This document shows positions 18,891 through 27,696 of a DNA stretch of 64,000 bases, piece after piece. Source of the DNA: Cryobacterium sp. Y57 (GTDB lineage Bacteria; Actinomycetota; Actinomycetes; Actinomycetales; Microbacteriaceae); contig NZ_PJJL01000071.1 in the NCBI RefSeq assembly GCF_002929505.1, forward strand, positions 248,001 through 312,000. Direction: 5' to 3'. The notes beneath the pieces are model-generated. The model made no database searches. It worked only from the letters and a program-made list of their open reading frames with translations, and was not told where the DNA came from. A program made the position numbers and the translations under genes. Within the stretch, counting starts at the first letter, position 1. Each line of letters starts with the position of its first letter.

Positions 18891-18915
18891 CCCTGACCGC
18901 GTGATCAGGTCAGGG
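18891..18915. terminator. 8-bp hairpin after the HelD-like gene
   Basis: CCCTGACC and GGTCAGGG pair perfectly around a nine-base loop, ten bases beyond the stop codon of the minus-strand helicase gene. There is no U tract, so this is a weak or U-less terminator. The rest of the 206-base spacer (18719-18924) shows no further gene. Confidence 0.4.
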
Positions 18916-18924
18916 TCGTCAAAA

Positions 18925-21150
18925 TCATTCGTGACCGAGCGGCGCTTCCCCGACCAGGTAGAGCCGCTGCGTGGCCCGAGTCATCGCCACATAGAGCGCG
19001 CCGGCGCCACGCTCGGAGGCGGCGAGAATGGCAGCCGGGTCGACGACGATGACCGCGTCGAATTCCAGCCCCTTGGCATCCTGCGGCGTGAGCAGCGCGA
19101 TCTCGCGGCTAAGGCCGAGCGCACCAACGCCGAGCAGATCGCCGAATTCAGCGCGCAGGGTAAATTCAAGGTCGTCGAGAGCGGAGTCGTTGACGATCAC
19201 GGCGAGGGTGCCACCGGTTCCCAGCGCCAGGTCGCGGCGTACCGCGACCGCGGCATCCGCTACCGTTTCGACCGGCCACTCGCTCGACCGCACCGTGCGG
19301 GAGCGCGTGATCGGCAATTGATGTGACATCGCTACCGTCTCGGCCGCCGTAGCGATCTGGCTCGGCGTTCGATAATTCACGGTCAATTCTTCGAGCCGCC
19401 AGCGGTCAGCTTCGGGCGAGCCGTCGAGCACCGGCTGCAACGCCTCTTTCCAACTGGCCGATGCCGCAGCACTGGCTGCCTGCGCGATGTCACCGACGAT
19501 CGTGAACGACCGGCGCGGACCACGCCGCAACACCAGCCGCCACTGCATCGGGGAGAGTTCCTGGGCTTCGTCAATGACAACGTGGCCGTAGGTCCAACTG
19601 CGATCCCGGGCGGCACGCTCGCTGGTGGTTGCGCGTTCATCGAGTTCGGCGAAACTGGCGGCGAGGTCTTTGGCATTGACCAGGCCCTTCACCTGCATGT
19701 TCTCAATGGCCGTTTCGGCATTCTCCACGTCGCGCTTACGCTGTTCCTTGAGCGCACGCTTCTTCGCCTGGTCGACCGCGTTGTATTCACCGAGCAGCTC
19801 CGCCGCCTCATCGAGCAGTGGAATGTCGGCGATCGTGAACTCGGCCGTGCGCGGGCGGGCCAGCAGCTTGCGCTGGGCGAAACGCCAGCGCGGAGTGAGC
19901 TCCTCCAGCCACTGCGGCCGCGCATAGAGATCTTGCACGAGTTTTTGCGGCGTGAGCGGCAGCCACGCGGTGTTGAGCGCGATCCGCACATCGTCGGCCA
20001 AGCGTAGGTCTTCGCGCAGCATGGGCAGATCGGTGTCGTCCATCGATCGGCCCTGCTTCTGCAGTTGCTCGAGCCAGACCCGGGAGAGAGCGTTGATAGC
20101 GGTCTTCACAAAGGTCACTCGTGCCTCGTTGTGATTCTTGCCGGTGCCGCGAGCGCGCGCGATCGCATTGGCGACGAGCTCGGGCTGCAGCACGATGCGG
20201 TCGCCGTTCACGACGAGCTGCTGCGGGGCGGACGGGGTGCGCTGCCTGGAGAGCACGGCTCGCGCGATGAGGTCGGCCATGAACGCCTGGCCTTTGAGGG
20301 TTGCGACGGCCGGGGCATCCTCTCTGGTCGCTTCGACTCCGGGAAAGAGTTGGCCGACCGAAGCCAGTACGACACCCGTTTCACCGAGAGAGGGCAGCAC
20401 AGCCTCGATGTACTGCAGAAATGAACGCGACGGGCCGATGATGAGTACGCCGCTGTCCCGCAGCCGATCTCGGTGGGTGTACAGCAGGTAGGCGGCGCGG
20501 TGCAGCGCCACGGCGGTCTTCCCGGTGCCGGGGCCGCCCTGCACGACCAGAACACCGGCCAGTTCCGAGCGGATGATGCGGTCCTGCTCCGCCTGAATGG
20601 TCGAGACGATATCGGACATGTGTCCGGTGCGCTGCGCGGTGAGCGCCGCGAGCAGGGCGCCCTCGCCCTGGTGTGTGCTGGCATCAGGGTCGGCGAGCAG
20701 GGCGGCATCGAGAATTTCGTCTTCGATGCGGATGATGGTGCGCCCCTTGGAGAGCAGGTGACGGCGGGCCCTGGCGCCGAGCGGCGTGGCGGCGGTGGCC
20801 TGGTAGAAAGCGCTTGCCTGCGGCACACGCCAGTCGAGCAGCAACGGCTTGTGATCTTCATCACGCAGGCCTACCCGGCCGATATAGCGGTAGACCGAGT
20901 CGCCGGAGTCGTCTGGCATGGTTTCGAGTCGGCCAAAGGCCAGTCGGTCATCGACCTCGCGCAGTTGCACGATACGGTCCTCGTAAAGGCGAGCGAAGGT
21001 GTCGCGTTCGCTGCGGGATTGGTGGTTACCGCCGACGTCTTGGCGGCGCACCGCTTTGAGCTGGCCTTCAGCCTCTTCCTGCAGCGCGTCGAGCCGCTCA
21101 TACAGCGCCCGAACATAGTCCTGCTCTCGAACAAGCTCCTGGTCAACCAC
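18925..21150 (-). CDS. HelD/HelR-like UvrD-family ATPase
   Basis: A 741-residue superfamily-1 ATPase. It has an N-terminal coiled-coil (residues ~1-75), a Walker A GGPGTGKT at 205-212 preceded by IQAEQDRIIR, a Walker B in VIDEAQELSPMQW, and C-terminal motifs KGLEFDAVIVVDP and LYVAMTRATQRLYL. This is the layout of HelD, which pulls stalled RNA polymerase off DNA; the actinobacterial relative HelR also displaces rifampicin. The upstream region (21151-21338) shows no clear rifampicin-associated inverted repeat. It is divergent from the malY-like gene. Confidence 0.87.
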   Translation of the reverse strand: MVDQELVREQDYVRALYERLDALQEEAEGQLKAVRRQDVGGNHQSRSERDTFARLYEDRIVQLREVDDRLAFGRLETMPDDSGDSVYRYIGRVGLRDEDHKPLLLDWRVPQASAFYQATAATPLGARARRHLLSKGRTIIRIEDEILDAALLADPDASTHQGEGALLAALTAQRTGHMSDIVSTIQAEQDRIIRSELAGVLVVQGGPGTGKTAVALHRAAYLLYTHRDRLRDSGVLIIGPSRSFLQYIEAVLPSLGETGVVLASVGQLFPGVEATREDAPAVATLKGQAFMADLIARAVLSRQRTPSAPQQLVVNGDRIVLQPELVANAIARARGTGKNHNEARVTFVKTAINALSRVWLEQLQKQGRSMDDTDLPMLREDLRLADDVRIALNTAWLPLTPQKLVQDLYARPQWLEELTPRWRFAQRKLLARPRTAEFTIADIPLLDEAAELLGEYNAVDQAKKRALKEQRKRDVENAETAIENMQVKGLVNAKDLAASFAELDERATTSERAARDRSWTYGHVVIDEAQELSPMQWRLVLRRGPRRSFTIVGDIAQAASAAASASWKEALQPVLDGSPEADRWRLEELTVNYRTPSQIATAAETVAMSHQLPITRSRTVRSSEWPVETVADAAVAVRRDLALGTGGTLAVIVNDSALDDLEFTLRAEFGDLLGVGALGLSREIALLTPQDAKGLEFDAVIVVDPAAILAASERGAGALYVAMTRATQRLYLVGEAPLGHE

Positions 21151-21338
21151 GAATACCCCTTAAACCCAAGCCTCTAGTTTAGTCGCGGTCAGCGTGGGCC
21201 ACGCTGCACGCCTGCGCGTCAGATTGAGCTGCCCGCGAACGGTCACCCAGCTCGCCAGCACGGCGTCGGCATCCGCTCATGTGTCGAATGTTTACGTGCC
21301 TGTTCGCTTATTGTCGACGGCTGGAACAAGCTGTGGTC

Positions 21339-22535
21339 ATGTCAGTCATCAAGGTCGCACCGCTGGAGCACATCCGGCGCGAGCGCAGCAGCATCAAGTG
21401 GACTCGGTTTCCCGCCGACGTACTTCCCTTGTTCGTTGCCGAGATGGACTACCCCCTCGCTCCGGCCATTGTCGCCACCCTCGTGGAGCGGGTTCAGGCT
21501 TCGGACACCGGTTACCTCGACGGCCCCGGGCCGCTCGCTCCGGCCTTCGCCGCATTTGCTTTGAACCGCTGGGGCTGGACCGTTGACCCCAGCCACGTGC
21601 ACCTGGCAACCGACGTGAGCGTCGGCATCGTCGAAGCCCTCCGCCTGGCCGTCCCGGCCGGCGGACGAGTTGCGATCACCCCGCCGGTCTACCCGCCGTT
21701 CTACGAACTCGTCGAAGAGGCCGCGGCATCCGTTATCGAAACACCCCTGCTCGAGCAGGGCGACAGTTGGGTGCTCGACCTCACGGCACTCGAAACCAGC
21801 TTCGCCGGCGGCATCGACGCTTTTCTGCTCTGCAACCCGCACAATCCGCACGGCATTGTGTGGCAGCGTGAGACGCTCGAAACACTGGCCCGGCTGGCGG
21901 CGCAGTACGACGTGTTCGTCATCTCCGATGAGATCCACGCGCCGCTCACCTACCCGGGCGTCACCTTCACGCCGTTCGCCCCGCTGGCCCTGGCCGCCGG
22001 CGCCCGCGCGGTCACCGTGACCTCGGCGAGCAAAGGCTGGAATGTGGCCGGGCTCAAGTGCGCGCTCGTCATCGCCGCCGATGATGCCACCAATGACCTG
22101 CTGAACCGGCTGCCCGAAGAGGTGGCCTGTCGCACCAGCATCCTCGGCCTGCACGCCAACATCACCGCCTTCTCCTGTACCGACTGGCTCGACAATGCCA
22201 TCGATCAGATTGTCGACAACGATCGCCTGCTTGCTGAACTCCTGCGTGAACACCTGCCCACTGTGATCTACCACCGGCCGCGCGCCAGCTACCTCGCCTG
22301 GCTCGACCTGCGCCACCTCGGCCTCGGCGACAGCCCGTACCAGCGCATTCTCGACGACGCCCGCGTCGCCCTCAACAACGGTGAGTGCTTCGGCCTCGGC
22401 GGCCAGGGGTTCGCCCGCCTCAACCTGGCCTGCTCGCCCGACACCCTGCGCGAAGCCGTCGCCCGTATCGCGGCGCTCGTCGCACGAGTTCAAGCCACAA
22501 CTGCCGCTTTGCCGACGGCGGCAGCCGTCTCATGA
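21339..22535 (+). CDS. MalY/PatB-family C-S beta-lyase (aminotransferase fold)
   Basis: A 398-residue PLP enzyme of fold type I. It starts VAPLEHIRRERSSIKWTRFP, like MalY/PatB proteins, and the PLP lysine is K232 in SASKGWNVAGLK. The NPHNPHG segment and DEIHAPLTYPG carry the usual cofactor contacts. Such enzymes cleave cystathionine to homocysteine or cysteine conjugates to thiols. I use the ATG at 21339, which follows a GTG two codons upstream. It overlaps the metY-like gene by ATGA, so the pair probably provides homocysteine for methionine synthesis. Confidence 0.88.
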   Translation: MSVIKVAPLEHIRRERSSIKWTRFPADVLPLFVAEMDYPLAPAIVATLVERVQASDTGYLDGPGPLAPAFAAFALNRWGWTVDPSHVHLATDVSVGIVEALRLAVPAGGRVAITPPVYPPFYELVEEAAASVIETPLLEQGDSWVLDLTALETSFAGGIDAFLLCNPHNPHGIVWQRETLETLARLAAQYDVFVISDEIHAPLTYPGVTFTPFAPLALAAGARAVTVTSASKGWNVAGLKCALVIAADDATNDLLNRLPEEVACRTSILGLHANITAFSCTDWLDNAIDQIVDNDRLLAELLREHLPTVIYHRPRASYLAWLDLRHLGLGDSPYQRILDDARVALNNGECFGLGGQGFARLNLACSPDTLREAVARIAALVARVQATTAALPTAAAVS

Positions 22536-23950
22536 CGATCACGGATGCCCCGCTCCAGCCCGACACCGACGCAACAGGAAGTTTCATGGCCACGCCAGCA
22601 CCAACAGCAACTTCACGCAATTCTGACGCCGCCGAAGTGGTCGCGCCGATCACTGATTGGGACGCCTTCAGCTTCGACACCCGCCAGGTTCACGTGGGCG
22701 AGTATGCCGACGAGAACCGTGGCGCGCGCATTCCGCCGCTCACCCTGAGCGCCGGGTATGTCTTCGACTCCTTCGACGACGGGGCCGCTCGGTTCAACGG
22801 AGGTTCCCGCGAACCCATCTACTCCCGGCAGGGCAACCCCACCAACGCGGTCGCCGAACAGCGGCTCGCCTCTCTGGAGGGCGGCACGGCCTGCGTTGCC
22901 GTGTCTAGTGGACAGGCCGCGATCAGCGCCGCACTGTTTGCCTTGGCCGAATCGGGTGAGCACATCGTTTCGACCGCGAGCATCTACGGCGGCACCCGCA
23001 TTCTGCTCGGCCGGAGTTTTCGTCGCATGGGCATCGAGGTGGACTACGTCTGGGACACCAACTCCGATGCCGCCTGGGACGCGGTGATTCGGCCGGAGAC
23101 CAAAGCGATCTTCACTGAAACCATTCCGAACCCGCGCAACGACGTCGTCGACATTGCCCGCGTCGCCGCCGTCGCCCGCCGCCATGGCATTCCGCTCGTC
23201 GTCGACAACACCGTCGCCACGCCGTACCTGATTCGCCCGTTCGAGCACGGCGCCGACATCGTCGTGCACTCCACCACCAAGTTTCTCAGCGGCCACGGCG
23301 CGGGGGTGTCGGGCGCCATCGTCGACGGCGGCACCTTCGATTGGGCGGCGAGCTCCCGCCGCTACCCGCTGCTGACCGACTCGTTGCGCCCCGGCCTGCC
23401 GTCGCTGCTCGACCGGTTCGGCCCCGCCGCTTATGCCCAGTACGTGCGCGAAGCTGTCGTGAACGATGTCGGCCCGTCGCTGTCGCCATTCAATGGGTTC
23501 TTGCTGCACCAGGGTATCGAAACCCTGTCGCTGCGCATGGAACGTCACGTCGACAACTCCATTGCGATCGCGCACTGGCTCGAAGAACAGCCCGAGGTCG
23601 AGGTCGTCGACTACGCCGGCCTGCCGAGCAGCCCGCTGCACGAGATCGCGCAACAGTACTACAACGGCCGTACCGGCTCGGTATTCGCCGTCACTGTCAA
23701 GGGCGGAACCGAGGGTGCCCGAGCGTTCACGAACGGTCTGCGGGTGTTCAGCCGCATGACCGGTATCGGCGACACCCGCTCGATGGTGCTGCATCCGCTC
23801 ACCACCACCCACGCGTCCTTTGCCCCCGATCTGAACGCACGCCTCGGCATCACCGCCGGCATGCTGCGCCTGTCGGTGGGCATCGAATCGCTTGATGACC
23901 TTCTGCTCGACCTCCGCGGGGGGCTCGACCGAGTCGCCGGCATCCTCTAA
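22532..23950 (+). CDS. metY: O-acetylhomoserine sulfhydrylase-like PLP enzyme
   Basis: A 472-residue Cys/Met-metabolism PLP enzyme. Typical segments are SFDTRQVHVGEYADENRGAR, YSRQGNPTNAVAEQRLASLE, VDNTVATPYLIRPFEHGADI and HSTTKFLSGHG, with the PLP lysine at K250. The latter half has RYPLLTD and LSPFNGFLLHQGIETLSLRM as in MetY. MetY makes homocysteine from O-acetylhomoserine and sulfide. The ATG lies in an ATGA overlap with the malY-like gene; the first ~40 residues are a variable extension. The operon continues into a transporter, which suggests co-regulation with uptake of a cofactor or precursor. Confidence 0.87.
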   Translation: MTITDAPLQPDTDATGSFMATPAPTATSRNSDAAEVVAPITDWDAFSFDTRQVHVGEYADENRGARIPPLTLSAGYVFDSFDDGAARFNGGSREPIYSRQGNPTNAVAEQRLASLEGGTACVAVSSGQAAISAALFALAESGEHIVSTASIYGGTRILLGRSFRRMGIEVDYVWDTNSDAAWDAVIRPETKAIFTETIPNPRNDVVDIARVAAVARRHGIPLVVDNTVATPYLIRPFEHGADIVVHSTTKFLSGHGAGVSGAIVDGGTFDWAASSRRYPLLTDSLRPGLPSLLDRFGPAAYAQYVREAVVNDVGPSLSPFNGFLLHQGIETLSLRMERHVDNSIAIAHWLEEQPEVEVVDYAGLPSSPLHEIAQQYYNGRTGSVFAVTVKGGTEGARAFTNGLRVFSRMTGIGDTRSMVLHPLTTTHASFAPDLNARLGITAGMLRLSVGIESLDDLLLDLRGGLDRVAGIL

Positions 23951-23970
23951 ACGCTAGGTATTCTGAGTTC

Positions 23971-24558
23971 ATGAACTTCATCGCGCCATTTTCTTCTGCG
24001 CCCACTCGCACGTTTGCCACCCTGGGAGCGCTCGTTCTGCTCGCCGTTCTGAGCGGATGCGCCGGAACTGACTCGGGAGCCTCCGCCGGCTCGAGCGCAT
24101 CCGCGACTGCCGCCCCAGGTACTGACTCGGCTGCAACGGATGCCGCGCCCGCGGACTGCGCCGGCGTCGCCGTCGTCGTCGACTTTGGCCTGCTCGACGC
24201 CGATACGATCACCAAATGCGTCGACGCGACAACGACCATCTCCGCGAGCGACGCCCTGGAAGCTGCCAACGTCACGACTGAGGGCACCGTCGAATACGGC
24301 GACATGGTCGCCTGCCGAGTCAATGACCGCCCGGCCGCCGACGAGACCATCGAGGTCGAGGGGCAGGCGCCATTCACCGAAAGCTGCGCGACCATGGCGC
24401 CGATGCACGCCTACTGGGGCATCTGGGTGCAGCCGTCCGCCGAGGCCGACTGGGAGTACGCACCGGTCGGACTCGGTGAGCTCGAAATCGAGCCCGGACA
24501 GTCAGTAGGACTTCTCTTCACCACCACCGGCATGGAAACTGCCACGCCCGGCAGCTAA
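23971..24558 (+). CDS. DUF4430-like lipoprotein linked to an ECF transporter
   Basis: A 195-residue lipoprotein. The signal ends in the lipobox VLSGC with acylated C30, then comes an Ala/Ser/Thr-rich spacer and a small domain. Its end, YWGIWVQPSAEADWEYAPVG followed by a P-G-x-S-V-G-L-x-F motif, matches the DUF4430 fold also found in cobalamin-binding intrinsic-factor-like proteins. It starts 20 bases after metY and its stop overlaps the next start (TAATG). It probably presents a ligand to the ECF transporter encoded by the next two genes; the ligand is not known from sequence. Confidence 0.78.
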   Translation: MNFIAPFSSAPTRTFATLGALVLLAVLSGCAGTDSGASAGSSASATAAPGTDSAATDAAPADCAGVAVVVDFGLLDADTITKCVDATTTISASDALEAANVTTEGTVEYGDMVACRVNDRPAADETIEVEGQAPFTESCATMAPMHAYWGIWVQPSAEADWEYAPVGLGELEIEPGQSVGLLFTTTGMETATPGS

Positions 24559-26657
24559 TGTTTCGCCTGCGCCTAGCCCCGCTACGCGCGGCAGTCGTAC
24601 TCGCGGTCGGCTTCGTGCTGTTGCGGGTCGTCTACCGGGTGTTCTTCGGCGGCGCAGGGACAGGCCTGGGTCCCGTACTCCTGGAATTTCCCCGGCTGCG
24701 GCTCGACGGACCGTTCAGCCACATCACGCTGCTGGGCCCGATCACCCTGATCGGGCTCGGCAACGCCGCGCTCAGCGCACTCCCGGTCGCCGCCGTCATC
24801 GTCTTCTTCGGCGTGCTCAACGCTGTCATCAACGTGCAGGCCCTGTTCGCACGCGGTGCCGGTCGTGGGCCGCTACGCGCAATCTCCCGTTCGCTCGTGA
24901 TCGCCTGGGCCACATTTCCGGCGTTGCTCGAATCCGTGCGCCGCGTGCGGGTCGCCCGCTCCCTGCGCGGAGAACGGTCGATCGCGTCGCTGCTCGTGCC
25001 CGTCTTCGAGCAGACGATCGAGCGCGCTCTCGCGCTCGCCGCATCGATGGAGACCCGCGGATTTGCAGCCACCCGCGTCGTCCCAGGCGTCTGCGAGGCA
25101 CCCGTGGTGCTAACGGATGCCGGTTTAGATTTCGGCGCAGACTGGCACCTTGACGAGCTCAACATCACGCTGCGATCCGGCACCCTGACGGTCATCGTCG
25201 GCGCGACCGGGTCGGGCAAGACCAGCCTCCTCCACAGCATGAGCGGCCTGTTCCAGCACTTCTACGATGGCACCCAGCACGGTCGCATCGACATTGCCGG
25301 CGCCGACCGGTCGTCGACTCCCCCACGCGACACCGCCGGTTTCGTCGGGCTCGTCGCACAGAATGTGCGGCTCGGCTTCGCGTCCGAAACGGTCCACGAC
25401 GAGATCGGCTTCGCCTTGGCCGTGCGGGACGTCGCAGCATCCATCGTGCACGCCCGCGTTCTCGAGGTGGCCGCCCGGCTCAAAATCGAGCACCTGGTCG
25501 ACCGGCCCATCGAGCAGCTCTCGGCCGGCGAAGCCAGCCTCGTCGCCATCGCAGCGGCCCTCGTGAATAACCCCATCCTGTTGCTGGTCGACGAACCGCT
25601 CGCCGACCTCGATACAGCCGCCCGCGACCGGGTCTGCACCGTGCTCGACCAGCTCGCCCACGAAGCCGGTGTCTGCGTCGTCATCGCCGAACACAACACG
25701 AGCGAGTTCGCATCGACAGCGGATGCCTGGCTCCAGATTCGAGGTAGCCGAGTACACCACCTCTCCCCCGAAATCGGCGCGACGATGACAACAGGCCGTG
25801 ACGCAGACGCGAACGGCCGGCGCCCCGCCGATTCGCCCGCCGTTTCCCCCACCGTTTCGTGGGACACAGCACGGCTATCATTCGGAAGCGGCGCGGGCAT
25901 GGCAGCGGCGGCACAGAGCCCGACACTGGACATCGGCCCCGCGCCTGTGATGCCGCTTGCGAGCATCCGTCGACTGAGTGTTTGGCACAAAACCGACCTG
26001 GTCGTCAACGACGTATCTTTCGACGTGCAGGCGGGCGAACTCGTAGCCCTGCACGGTAGTAACGGCGCCGGCAAGACCAGTCTGCTGCGGGCGATCGCGC
26101 TGCCGACCGCTGCCGACACCGTCATCGTCGCTGGGCGAGATGTTCGATCCCGCAAGCGGCGAACGCGCCGGCAGTCCGTGGCGCTCGTACCCGAGAATTT
26201 CGACGACCTGCTGTTTGCGATCACCGTGGCCGAGGAATGTCGCCGCGCTGATCGAACGCTGCGCGAACCGAATTTGAGGCGCGGTCTTCGAGCCGCCACG
26301 CATACCGAACGCAGCACAGCAGCCCTTTTTGCCCATTTACTCGGCTTCCCTACCCCAACGGATGCCGCGCCCTTGTTGCAGCGCCACCCGCGCGACCTCT
26401 CGGCCGGCGAACGCCTCTGCCTCGTCATGGCCATTCAACTCGCCACCCGGCCGGCCCTGCTCCTCGTCGACGAACCCACCCGCGGCCTCGACCAGACGGC
26501 ACGTGCGCTCGTGAGCGCGGCGTTGCTCACGGCCGCCGGTGCGGCCTCAGCGGTCATCTTCGCCACCCACGACGACGACTTCGCGCAGGACCTGGCCACG
26601 CGCACCCTGCATATGCAGGCCGGGCGGCTCGCCGCGCCGATCGAGGTGCTTTCATGA
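24558..26657 (+). CDS. Fused ECF transporter EcfT-EcfA-EcfA (one polypeptide)
   Basis: A 699-residue fusion. Residues 1-~190 are an EcfT-type membrane part with two strongly hydrophobic stretches and the coupling motifs RVARSLRGERS and ASMETRGFA. The first ABC ATPase follows (Walker A GATGSGKT at ~215-222, signature LSAGEAS at ~321, Walker B LLLVDEP) and then the second (Walker A GSNGAGKT at ~500-507, signature LSAGERL at ~614, LLLVDEPTRGLD). The EcfT part is shorter than the usual ~250 residues. EcfT and two ATPases normally come as separate chains. The gene is coupled to its neighbours by TAATG and ATGA overlaps. Confidence 0.85.
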   Translation: MFRLRLAPLRAAVVLAVGFVLLRVVYRVFFGGAGTGLGPVLLEFPRLRLDGPFSHITLLGPITLIGLGNAALSALPVAAVIVFFGVLNAVINVQALFARGAGRGPLRAISRSLVIAWATFPALLESVRRVRVARSLRGERSIASLLVPVFEQTIERALALAASMETRGFAATRVVPGVCEAPVVLTDAGLDFGADWHLDELNITLRSGTLTVIVGATGSGKTSLLHSMSGLFQHFYDGTQHGRIDIAGADRSSTPPRDTAGFVGLVAQNVRLGFASETVHDEIGFALAVRDVAASIVHARVLEVAARLKIEHLVDRPIEQLSAGEASLVAIAAALVNNPILLLVDEPLADLDTAARDRVCTVLDQLAHEAGVCVVIAEHNTSEFASTADAWLQIRGSRVHHLSPEIGATMTTGRDADANGRRPADSPAVSPTVSWDTARLSFGSGAGMAAAAQSPTLDIGPAPVMPLASIRRLSVWHKTDLVVNDVSFDVQAGELVALHGSNGAGKTSLLRAIALPTAADTVIVAGRDVRSRKRRTRRQSVALVPENFDDLLFAITVAEECRRADRTLREPNLRRGLRAATHTERSTAALFAHLLGFPTPTDAAPLLQRHPRDLSAGERLCLVMAIQLATRPALLLVDEPTRGLDQTARALVSAALLTAAGAASAVIFATHDDDFAQDLATRTLHMQAGRLAAPIEVLS

Positions 26658-27679
26658 CCGGCGAATCGACCACCGCCCGGGAGAACGCCGTTCGGGAAAA
26701 CGCCGCCCGGGAGAACGCAGCCGCCGCCAAGATCGCCCGCAGCGACCGCCCCCGCGAGCGCACGGATCAGGCGCGGCCGCGCCGCAGCATCCGCTGGACG
26801 GAGGGGATTCTCGGTGGCGGCAGCCTGCTTGCCGTCGCCGCGTTCGCCTGGCCGATCTTCGTCGGCGCCGTGCCGGCCGACGCGCAGGTCGCGGTTCCGA
26901 TCGTGGCGTTCGCGCTCATCCCGGCACTCATCGTGGCCCTCGCGCTCACCCTCGACCGCGAGATGTATACGGCGAAAACCGTCGCGCTGCTGGGAGTACT
27001 CTCGGCCGTCGGCGCCGCGGTTCGCATCGCCGGCGCCGGCGTCGGTGGAGTCGAGGCGGTGTTCGTGCTGCTTATCCTGGCCGGGCGGGTTTACGGGGCC
27101 CGGTTTGGTTTTCTGCTCGGTCTGCTCACCATCGCGGTGTCGTCGCTGCTCTGGGGCGGCTTTGGTCCGTGGACCCCGTTTCAGATGTTCGCCTGCGGCT
27201 GGGTCGGCGCCGGTGCCGGGCTGCTCCCCCGCTGGCAGAACGCGACTCGGCGAAATTCTTCCGGCCAGCGAATGCGCGCCACCGTCGAAATAGCCCTGCT
27301 CGCCGCCTATGGCGTGGTCGCGTCCTACCTGTTCGGCTTGCTGATGAATCTCTGGTTCTGGCCTTTTGCGGTGGGCAGCGGCACCGGCATCTCCTACGAA
27401 GCCACTGCCGACCCCGGCTCGAACCTCGCCTCGTTCGTGCTTTACTCACTCGTCACGTCGACGCTCACCTGGGATACGGTGCGCGCCATCACGACCGTGG
27501 TCGGCATCACCTTGGTCGGCCCAGCCGTCCTCGCAGCCCTGCGGCGAACGAAGATATCTCCCCGCCGTCGACCAGGTGGCCGCTGTCAGTATGGGGAAGG
27601 CGAATTCAATGGGTCGTCGCCAAAAGATCACCGCACGTTCGTCATCGACGGTCACCTCTTTGCCTCAGACATTCAGTAA
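26654..27679 (+). CDS. ECF transporter S component (substrate unknown)
   Basis: A 341-residue membrane protein with a charged N-terminal extension (residues 1-~48, with near-repeats of RENAARENAA) and about eight hydrophobic segments, including GILGGGSLLAVAAFAWPIFV, FGFLLGLLTIAVSSLLWGGF and WTPFQMFACGWVGAGAGLLP. The last is typical of S components related to cobalamin or queuosine uptake. It overlaps the ATPase gene by ATGA, so the transporter is complete: lipoprotein, T+A+A and S. The final ~40 residues after ALRRTK are hydrophilic and look unlike an S component, possibly a read-on into former spacer. Confidence 0.8.
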   Translation: MTGESTTARENAVRENAARENAAAAKIARSDRPRERTDQARPRRSIRWTEGILGGGSLLAVAAFAWPIFVGAVPADAQVAVPIVAFALIPALIVALALTLDREMYTAKTVALLGVLSAVGAAVRIAGAGVGGVEAVFVLLILAGRVYGARFGFLLGLLTIAVSSLLWGGFGPWTPFQMFACGWVGAGAGLLPRWQNATRRNSSGQRMRATVEIALLAAYGVVASYLFGLLMNLWFWPFAVGSGTGISYEATADPGSNLASFVLYSLVTSTLTWDTVRAITTVVGITLVGPAVLAALRRTKISPRRRPGGRCQYGEGEFNGSSPKDHRTFVIDGHLFASDIQ

Positions 27680-27696
27680 GAACACCGGCAACACCG

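Noticed and set aside
21151..21338. SAM riboswitch before malY-metY, or rifampicin-associated element before the HelD-like gene
   Set aside because: No conserved core of either was seen in this divergent spacer.
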